The notes beneath the pieces are model-generated. The model saw only the letters and a list, made by a program, of their open reading frames with translations. It was not told where the DNA came from and did no database searches. DNA of 5,022 nt from JBBDWZ01 sp050732575. Its GTDB lineage: Bacteria > Gemmatimonadota > Gemmatimonadetes > Longimicrobiales > RSA9. The translations under genes and the position numbers were made by a program. Location: assembly GCA_050732575.1 (NCBI GenBank), contig JBOHRF010000390.1:1-5022 (forward strand). Reading direction: 5' to 3'. Shown in pieces: positions 1 through 5,022 of this stretch (within the stretch, counting starts at the first letter, position 1; each line of letters opens with the position of its first letter).

Positions 1-1
1 C

Positions 2-1957
2 GAGAGCTTCTGGCAACGTGCACTGGGTGCGGACCGCTCGCTGCGCGAGCCGCTCATTATCAATGGCTATCCGTTCACGGTAACGGGTGTGGTGCGCGCA
101 TCGGATGTGTATCCGCGCGACACGGAGATATGGCTGCCAGCGCGCTACCCGGTAGGCAGCGGTGCAACGCGCAACTGGATCAACTACGCCGCGCTTGGCC
201 GGTTGGCTGCGGGGGTCACGATTGCGGATGCGGATCGTGATCTGGATGCGATTGCCGCGCGCATTCGCCGGGCCGATCCGGTGGGCATTTATTCGTACGG
301 TGTGGGTGTGGTGCCGCTCAAGGACGACCTCACCTCGAGCGCGTCGGAGTATTTGCGTTTGCTGTTGGGCGCGGTCGGTTTTGTTTTGCTGGTGGCCTGT
401 GCCAACCTGGCGGGCATGAACCTGGCCCGCGGTGTGGCGCGCAAGCGCGAGATGGCCGTGCGCCTGGCGCTCGGTGCAGGGCGCGGTGCGCTGGTGCGGC
501 AAGTGCTGATCGAACATCTCACGCTGGCACTGGTGGGCGGACTGATCGGAGTTGCGTTCACCTTTTTGTTGGTACGCGCCACCGTGCGCGCCGCGGCCAG
601 TGTGCTCCCCCGTGCTGATGAAGTCACCATCGATTGGCGCGTGCTCGGTGTAGCCGCCGCCATCACGATCCTGGCCGGGCTCCTGACCGGACTGTTTCCA
701 GCGCTGCGCCTTTCCGGCACATCACTGCGCCAACAGATGGGAAGCGCGCGCGGCGCCGTGGGCGGTGGCCGTCAAACACCGGGTGCCGTACTGGTTGGAT
801 TGGAAATCGCGCTCGCGCTGGTTTTGCTCACGGGTGGTGGACTGCTCCTGCGCACCTATCGCATCCTCATCGAGCGGCCCATGGGTTTCGAGATCCGCAA
901 TGTGATCACGGCACAAGTCGATCTACCGTACGCACCCTATCGCGCACCGGCCAAACGCATTCAGTACTGGCAGGACGTGGAAGCCCGGCTGAAAGCCCTT
1001 CCGGGTGTTACCGCCGCGGGCGCAGCCAACTGGGTGCCGCTGGGGATTGGCGGTACATCGTTCATCGAAATCGAGGGCCGTACCGAGACGGACCTGGGCT
1101 CTGGCTACCGCGCGGTTTCGGACGGCTACCTGGAGGCGATGGGTGTGCCGCTCCTGGCCGGACGAGCCTTCCGTGCCGCGGATGATCTGGGCACGCAGCG
1201 CGTGACCGTCATCAATCAGCGCATGGCCGATCTGTACTGGCCGGGTCAAAGCCCGCTCGGACGGCGCGTGCGCGCCGTCTCGATGGAATCCGTGCCCGAC
1301 GGACCACCCCCCGCGTGGCTCACCATAGTCGGCGTGGTGGGCAATGTTCGGCACTATGGACCCGACACCGACATGCGGCCGGAGATGTTCACCAGTTATC
1401 GACAGATCCCGTACTACGGCTTTTCCATGACCGCGGTCATCAAGACGAGTGGCGATCCCAACCGTCTCATTCCTGCAGTGCAGGCCCAACTGCGCGAAGT
1501 GGATCCGACTACGGCCGCGGATTTCAGTACACAGCAGGAACGGCTGGCCGGTCTGTTGCGCTGGCGGCGGCTGCTGATGAACGTGCTCACCGGGTTTGCC
1601 ACCGTGGCACTGCTCCTCGCCGCGCTGGGCATCTACAGCCTTCTCTCTTTTTCCGTGGCGCAACGCACGCGCGAGATCGCCGTACGCGCCGCACTCGGGG
1701 CCCGGCGCTCCAATCTTTTGCGCATGGTGTTCGGTCAGGCATTCACGGTCGTTTTGCTGGGTGCCGGCGCTGGACTGGTCGCGGCCTTCGGACTGACCCG
1801 CTTCATGACTACACTGCTCGTTGATGTGAGCCCACTCGATCCCATCACCTTTGCCGCAGTCACGGTGTTCCTGCTGGCCGTAGCAGGCGTGGCCGCGGCG
1901 TTGCCCGCGCTCAGGGCAACACGACTGGACCCGCTGGTCGCTCTTCAGGCCGAATAG
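2..1957 (+). CDS. MacB/FtsX-type permease of the ADOP family, 5'-truncated by the window edge
   Basis: This is an inner-membrane permease of the MacB/FtsX superfamily with duplicated modules, as in ADOP proteins; its substrate is unknown. The frame is open from base 2, and the first visible residues (FWQRALG, then NGYPFTVTGVV) are a typical MacB periplasmic-core motif. The GTG at 89 is therefore internal, and the true start lies upstream. By alignment with the second permease, whose FWQR begins at residue 242, roughly 160-240 residues are missing. Visible order: end of periplasmic core 1; FtsX module 1 with membrane segments near nt 362-425 (containing VACANLAGMNLAR), 506-575 and 641-706; a helix at 785-850 that opens the second half; periplasmic core 2 at about 855-1550 (YLEAMGVPLLAGR, PLGRRV, IVGVVGNV); FtsX module 2 with segments near 1571-1650, 1718-1805 and 1838-1918. 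Both cytoplasmic loops carry the FtsX signature (REMAVRLALGA and REIAVRAALGA). The end, RATRLDPLVALQAE, is the usual ADOP C-terminus, so the 3' end is intact. No ATPase gene adjoins it here. Confidence 0.93.
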   Translation, partial: ESFWQRALGADRSLREPLIINGYPFTVTGVVRASDVYPRDTEIWLPARYPVGSGATRNWINYAALGRLAAGVTIADADRDLDAIAARIRRADPVGIYSYGVGVVPLKDDLTSSASEYLRLLLGAVGFVLLVACANLAGMNLARGVARKREMAVRLALGAGRGALVRQVLIEHLTLALVGGLIGVAFTFLLVRATVRAAASVLPRADEVTIDWRVLGVAAAITILAGLLTGLFPALRLSGTSLRQQMGSARGAVGGGRQTPGAVLVGLEIALALVLLTGGGLLLRTYRILIERPMGFEIRNVITAQVDLPYAPYRAPAKRIQYWQDVEARLKALPGVTAAGAANWVPLGIGGTSFIEIEGRTETDLGSGYRAVSDGYLEAMGVPLLAGRAFRAADDLGTQRVTVINQRMADLYWPGQSPLGRRVRAVSMESVPDGPPPAWLTIVGVVGNVRHYGPDTDMRPEMFTSYRQIPYYGFSMTAVIKTSGDPNRLIPAVQAQLREVDPTTAADFSTQQERLAGLLRWRRLLMNVLTGFATVALLLAALGIYSLLSFSVAQRTREIAVRAALGARRSNLLRMVFGQAFTVVLLGAGAGLVAAFGLTRFMTTLLVDVSPLDPITFAAVTVFLLAVAGVAAALPALRATRLDPLVALQAE

Positions 1958-1983
1958 TCACCGTTCGTAGTGCGGCCTTCAAC

Positions 1984-2094
1984 GGATTCGGGAGCGTAGA
2001 GCGGAAGCGGGAGCGGGAGCAGGTGGGAGCGGCGATTCGATCGCCCGCGCCTGAACCGCTCCTGCTCCCGTTATGCGCTCCCGCTCCCGAGTCT
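1984..2094. repeat. long imperfect inverted repeat of GGGAGC/GCTCCC units
   Basis: A GC-rich palindrome begins 26 bases after the first permease stops. The left side has GGGAGC at 1990, 2009, 2015 and 2025; the right side has GCTCCC at 2064, 2077 and 2083. The outer arms 1984-1996 and 2082-2094 pair over 13 positions (two G-T). Next come 5 pairs (1999-2003 with 2076-2080), 10 perfect pairs (2014-2023 with 2061-2070) and 5 pairs (2028-2032 with 2056-2060). An alternative small hairpin lies at the tip (CGAT at 2033-2036 with ATCG at 2040-2043). In RNA this could form a long interrupted stem between the two transcription units. There is no T-tract on either side, so it is not a classical intrinsic terminator. 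It could be a dispersed palindromic (REP-like) repeat, a Rho-type or 3'-end-stabilising structure, or an expanded hexamer. The pairing is seen directly; the role is unknown. Confidence 0.75.
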
Positions 2095-2127
2095 GTACTC
2101 GCGGTCCGGATCCGTTACCAAACCCAT

Positions 2128-2155
2128 AAGACAACCCTTTCCGGCCCTCTATACT
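2128..2155 (+). promoter_or_regulatory. likely sigma-70-type promoter of the padR-permease unit
   Basis: A TATACT box at 2150-2155 matches the -10 consensus TATAAT at 5 of 6 positions. AAGACA at 2128-2133 matches TTGACA at 4 of 6, with a 16-base spacer. Transcription would start near 2161-2163, giving a leader of about 33 bases before the regulator ATG at 2195. The stretch around it is clearly more AT-rich than the flanking genes. The -10 box lies inside the dyad at 2148-2170, which suggests repression by steric block. The assignment rests on consensus matching only. Confidence 0.6.
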
Positions 2156-2170
2156 CTAACAGAGCATAGA
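2148..2170. promoter_or_regulatory. operator-like dyad over the -10 box, probable PadR autoregulatory site
   Basis: The left arm TCTATACTCT (2148-2157) and right arm AGAGCATAGA (2161-2170) are reverse complements at 9 of 10 positions, separated by AAC; the one mismatch is A2153 against C2165. The dyad covers the predicted -10 box and start site and lies 24 bases upstream of the regulator's start codon. PadR-family proteins bind as dimers to dyads of about this size, often in their own promoters. Binding by the PadR encoded at 2195 is inference. As RNA, the same sequence would be only partly transcribed, so a DNA-level operator fits better than a hairpin. Confidence 0.6.
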
Positions 2171-2194
2171 CGTCCCGACCGTGGAAAAACCCAG

Positions 2195-2524
2195 ATGAGT
2201 GAACTCACAACCCTCGACCTATTGACTCTGGCCGCGCTGGCCGACCAGGCCCGCTACGGCTACGAACTGGTACAGCGCATCGAGGAGCTGACCGACGCAC
2301 GCATCTCGATTCGACCCGGCAACCTGTACCGCGTGCTGCACCGGCTGATGGAACGTGGGCTGGTGGTCGAGACGGAGACTGCGCGCGTGGCGGGTGCGGA
2401 TGAGCGGCGTCGTTATTTCCGCACTACGGCGCGCGGGCGCAAGGTGGCAGCGGAAGAACTGGCCATGTACCAGCGCGTGCTCAAGCGCACGCCGGCACTG
2501 AAGGAGTTGCTGAGCAATGTCTGA
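2195..2524 (+). CDS. PadR-family winged-helix transcriptional regulator
   Basis: A 109-residue protein of the compact PadR class, a cytoplasmic dimeric DNA-binding regulator and usually a repressor. The N-terminal helix-turn-helix runs from about residue 6 to 57: it includes YGYELVQRIEEL (21-32), and the recognition helix SIRPGNLYRVLHRL (38-51) has the family's Gly-x-Leu-Tyr-x-x-Leu-x-x-Leu pattern. GLV at 55-57 leads into the wing, where RRRYFRTTARGR (71-82) is the characteristic Arg-Tyr-x-x-Thr-x-x-Gly hairpin. Residues 83-107 form the short C-terminal helix used for dimerisation. The length is normal for PadR proteins that accompany ADOP permeases. The ATG at 2195 is chosen because the conserved domain begins at once and no better in-frame start precedes it. 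Its ribosome site is weak (GTGGAAAAA about 6-14 bases upstream). The gene overlaps the next permease by 8 bases. It probably controls its own promoter and the coupled permease; the inducer is unknown. Confidence 0.95.
   Translation: MSELTTLDLLTLAALADQARYGYELVQRIEELTDARISIRPGNLYRVLHRLMERGLVVETETARVAGADERRRYFRTTARGRKVAAEELAMYQRVLKRTPALKELLSNV
2501..2506 (+). promoter_or_regulatory. ribosome binding site of the second permease, inside the regulator gene
   Basis: AAGGAG lies 10 bases before the ATG at 2517 and falls within the last codons of the PadR gene. It supports 2517 as the permease start. Together with the ATGTCTGA overlap, in which the permease ATG precedes the regulator's TGA, it points to translational coupling. 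Confidence 0.75.
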
Positions 2525-5022
2525 GCGCGGACCCGCCCAATCTCGCCGCTGGCAATGGTTGCAACGGCTGCTGCCCCGTTGGTATCGCACGGCCTACGCG
2601 GGCGAGCTGCTGCGACTGCACGTCGATCGTGCACATGGCCGCAAGAATGGACTGGCGTTCTGGTCGCACGTGTTCGCGGACGTGGTGGTGACTTCGCTGC
2701 AGCTGCGCCTGGACCACGCACGCTCGGCGGCCGGTGCAACCACATTCGCACCGGCCGTGCTGTACGACGCGGCCAGGCAAAATATTCGGCTGGCGCTGCG
2801 CGGGTTATTGCACGCGCGCGGCTTCACATTAGCTGTCTTGCTCACGCTCGGGTTGGGCCTGGGCGCCAACGCGACCCTGTTTCGTGTGCTGGACCGCTTG
2901 CTGTTGAGCCCACCCGAACACGTTGTCCGTCCGGAGCAGGTGAGGCGCGTATCGGTTTACGGTCCCAGTTTTTTTTCGACCACAGTGGGCTACCAGGATG
3001 CACTGTCGTACCCGGACTATCGCGACCTGTCCAGCGTGCGTGGCATGGCTGCCATCGCCGGGTACAGTCCACTTTCTCTCACACTCGGTCATGGTACGGA
3101 GAGCCAACGCGTAGCCGTCGAGATGACGTCTGCCGGTTATTTCCCTCTGCTCGGCGTCAAGCCGTTGTTGGGTCGGTTTTATCTCGAGTCCGAAGATCGG
3201 GTGGATGCCAACGCACCCGCGGCCGTGGTGAGTTATGGTTTCTGGCAGCGGCACTTCGGCGGTCAACGCGATGCGTTGGGTCGCGTACTCGATCTGGGCA
3301 AAGGTCGTTATACGATCGTGGGCGTCGCGCCCCGGGGATTCACGGGCGTGAACGTGGCGCCCGTGGATGTGTGGGTGCCGTTGTTGACGGCCCAGACCAT
3401 CGAGGTGGGCAACACGACCTGGTTGGATGGACGCAACTGGTACTGGTTAGTCGCGGTTGCACGTCTGGACGGTCGTTTCAGTGAGGATGCCGTACTCGCC
3501 GCCTGGACCGCGCGCTACCAGGCGGGCCGATCGGCCGATACGCGGCCGCCCGATTGCCGGCCCGGAGAGGGTTCTCGTGGCAGCTGCCAGCCGAGCGCCG
3601 CGACCCTGGGAAAGGTCGTGGTGACGCCGCTCATTGCCGCGCGCGGGCCCTCGCCCTCGCGGGAATCGCGGGTCACACAAGCGCTGGCCGTGGTCGCGTT
3701 ACTCATGCTGCTGATTGCGTGCGCCAACACCAGCAATCTGTTCCTGCTGCGCGGCGTTCAGCGGCGCCGGTTGCTGGCCGTGCAGAGTGCCTTGGGTGTG
3801 GGCCGTCTGCGCCTGATCGCGCAACTCCTCACGGAAGCGGTTCTACTTTCTGCGGCCGCGGGCGCGCTCGCCTACGGCATGGCCGGAGTGGCTGGCCCCT
3901 TGCTCTTCCGCACGCTGCTGCCGGAAGCAACGCCGTCAGCCAGCGGCGGTTTGCGCGTGTTGCTGGCTACGTTTGTGCTCACTCTCATCACGACCGTGCT
4001 CACCGGCATCGTTCCGGCCATTCGCTCGAGTCGCGTCGATTTGATGGAGACGTTGCGCGCCGCGCGCGGCGGCACGCGCGGTTCCGCGCTGCGCCGCGCC
4101 CTGCTCGCAGTGCAAGCTGCACTCTCCGTGATCCTGCTGGTGGGTGCCGGTTTGTTCGTGCGCAGCTTGCAGCGTGCCCACCAGCTCGATACCGGCGTAG
4201 ACCTGAACGCGGTGGCCGTCACGATCGAAGTCGCGTCCGGAACCAGCTTCGGTCGCGAGCGAACGCAAGCCGCGCGTGCGGCGCTCGAGCGGGTGCGCGC
4301 GCATCCGGCCGTGGCCAGTGCGGCACTGACTTCCATGTTGCCGTTTCATGGTGCCTGGGGTTTGGGGATCGATCTGCCGGGCCCTGACTCTGCAGGCGGC
4401 TACTTCTACGCGGCCAGTCGCGATTACTTTCGCACGCTCGGCATCCCGATCCGGCGCGGCCGCGCGCTGACCGATGCGGATGATGCCGCGCGCGTGGCGG
4501 TGGTGAGTGAGCGCATGGCCCGTGCTGTGTGGCCCAACCGCGATGCGCTCGGTCAGTGCTTCATTGTGAATCCGGGCGAGCATCAGCAGTGCACGACCGT
4601 GGTTGGTATTGCGGGCAATGTAATGCCCAACATCACGGCGCTCGAACCAAGAGTATCCTATTACTTGCCGCCGCGCCATCCGGACACCCAACTCGAGGAT
4701 GCCGGTTTCGTATTGCTGGTACGTACGCACGACCAGCCCGCAGCACACCTGGCCAGTATTCGCCAGATCGTGCGCGCGGCCTCGGCCGACATACGCTACA
4801 TCGATGCGGCCACCATGGCGCAGCGCACGGCGCGCGAACTGCGCTCGTGGCAGCTTGGCGCTACGCTGCTCACGGCCTTCGGCTTGCTGGCGCTGCTGGT
4901 TGCGGCCGCTGGTCTTTACAGCGTGTTGGCCTTTGATGTAGCGCAGCGCCGCTTCGAGCTGGGCGTGCGCGCTGCGTTGGGTGCGCCTGCACCGCGCCTG
5001 GTCCGAGCCATCATGGCCAGGG
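2517..5022 (+). CDS. ADOP-family MacB/FtsX permease with N-terminal prefix segment, 3' end beyond the window
   Basis: The frame is open without a stop from ATG 2517 to the last base, giving 835 complete codons; comparison with the first permease suggests about 70 more. This is an inner-membrane permease with two MacB-core plus FtsX modules; substrate unknown. Residues 1-100 form a soluble, Arg/Leu-rich prefix (LPRWYRTAYAGELL at 18-31) like the prefix segments of ADOP proteins. Membrane helix 1 is at about 102-122 (LTLGLGLGANATLF). Periplasmic core 1 spans about 123-385 with YFPLLGVKPLLGRFY (208-222) and FWQRHFGG (242-249). FtsX module 1 has helices near 388-411 (LIACANTSNLFLLR), 436-460 and 480-502. 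Helix 529-550 opens the second half, followed by core 2 (about 551-780, with YFRTLGIPIRRGR and VVGIAGNV) and a helix at 782-806. The visible end, FELGVRAALGA, is the second FtsX cytoplasmic signature. Two close cysteine pairs, C347/C357 and C681/C692, lie in predicted periplasmic parts. It is coupled to the PadR gene upstream. No ATPase is visible. Confidence 0.95.
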   Translation, partial: MSERGPAQSRRWQWLQRLLPRWYRTAYAGELLRLHVDRAHGRKNGLAFWSHVFADVVVTSLQLRLDHARSAAGATTFAPAVLYDAARQNIRLALRGLLHARGFTLAVLLTLGLGLGANATLFRVLDRLLLSPPEHVVRPEQVRRVSVYGPSFFSTTVGYQDALSYPDYRDLSSVRGMAAIAGYSPLSLTLGHGTESQRVAVEMTSAGYFPLLGVKPLLGRFYLESEDRVDANAPAAVVSYGFWQRHFGGQRDALGRVLDLGKGRYTIVGVAPRGFTGVNVAPVDVWVPLLTAQTIEVGNTTWLDGRNWYWLVAVARLDGRFSEDAVLAAWTARYQAGRSADTRPPDCRPGEGSRGSCQPSAATLGKVVVTPLIAARGPSPSRESRVTQALAVVALLMLLIACANTSNLFLLRGVQRRRLLAVQSALGVGRLRLIAQLLTEAVLLSAAAGALAYGMAGVAGPLLFRTLLPEATPSASGGLRVLLATFVLTLITTVLTGIVPAIRSSRVDLMETLRAARGGTRGSALRRALLAVQAALSVILLVGAGLFVRSLQRAHQLDTGVDLNAVAVTIEVASGTSFGRERTQAARAALERVRAHPAVASAALTSMLPFHGAWGLGIDLPGPDSAGGYFYAASRDYFRTLGIPIRRGRALTDADDAARVAVVSERMARAVWPNRDALGQCFIVNPGEHQQCTTVVGIAGNVMPNITALEPRVSYYLPPRHPDTQLEDAGFVLLVRTHDQPAAHLASIRQIVRAASADIRYIDAATMAQRTARELRSWQLGATLLTAFGLLALLVAAAGLYSVLAFDVAQRRFELGVRAALGAPAPRLVRAIMAR

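Noticed and set aside
89..91. GTG at 89 as start of the first permease
   Set aside because: The frame is open upstream to base 2 and the upstream residues (FWQRALG...NGYPFTVTGVV) are conserved MacB-core sequence, so the start is outside the window.
923..1663. 246-codon - strand frame
   Set aside because: Antisense shadow of the first permease's second periplasmic core; its composition is unlike a folded protein and it has no motif.
1984..2094. Classical Rho-independent terminator
   Set aside because: The stem is strong but no T-run follows it on either strand, so I list it as an inverted repeat of unknown role.
2107..2114. CGGATCCG palindrome in the intergenic region
   Set aside because: An 8-base palindrome is common by chance in GC-rich DNA and has no positional link to the promoter.
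2181..2198. Five-codon leader frame (GTG to TGA) whose stop overlaps the padR ATG
   Set aside because: No ribosome binding site precedes it and so short a frame is expected by chance.
2196..2207. TGAGT-GA-ACTCA palindrome over the padR start codon
   Set aside because: Arms of only 5 bases; too short to claim as an operator or hairpin beside the much stronger dyad at 2148-2170.
2555..3484. 309-codon + strand frame
   Set aside because: It is a +1-type shadow of the second permease: the protein is Arg/Gly-rich with no recognisable domain, while the frame from 2517 gives a clear MacB/FtsX protein.
3554..4387. 277-codon + strand frame
   Set aside because: A shadow of the same permease with Arg/Ala-rich composition and no motif; GC-rich DNA gives long chance frames.
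3936..4748. 270-codon - strand frame
   Set aside because: Antisense shadow of the permease, rich in Arg/His/Ala/Gly, with no domain.

Overview
The window reads as a piece of a GC-rich bacterial chromosome carrying two large permeases of the MacB/FtsX type, of the kind called ADOP (acidobacterial duplicated orphan permease), with a small PadR-family regulator between them. All three genes are on the + strand. PadR plus ADOP pairs without a dedicated ATPase are typical of Acidobacteriota and Gemmatimonadota and also occur in some Proteobacteria. I lean towards Gemmatimonadota or Acidobacteriota on gene content and base composition, but the window has no phylogenetic marker to settle it.

Layout: (1) from base 2 to 1957, the C-terminal 651 residues of a first permease whose 5' end lies outside the window; (2) from 1958 to 2194, a 237-base intergenic region holding a long GC-rich inverted repeat built on GGGAGC/GCTCCC units (1984-2094), then a likely sigma-70-type promoter (2128-2155) overlapped by a 10+3+10 dyad (2148-2170) that is a good candidate PadR operator; (3) a 109-residue PadR-family regulator (2195-2524); (4) a second permease starting at 2517, overlapping the regulator by 8 bases and still open at the window end (835 residues seen, about 70 expected to be missing).

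The regulator and second permease look like one translationally coupled transcription unit. The regulator probably represses its own promoter until an unknown signal relieves it. Both permeases have the ADOP plan of two consecutive MacB-periplasmic-core plus FtsX modules. The second also begins with a soluble segment of about 100 residues before its first membrane helix. No ATP-binding subunit is encoded here, so any energising ATPase must be elsewhere. The substrate cannot be read from the sequence. I see no mobile element, CRISPR array, tRNA or rRNA. The locus is a recognisable type rather than a new system; the second looks worth taking are the operator-like dyad, the intergenic palindrome and the cysteine pairs of the second permease.
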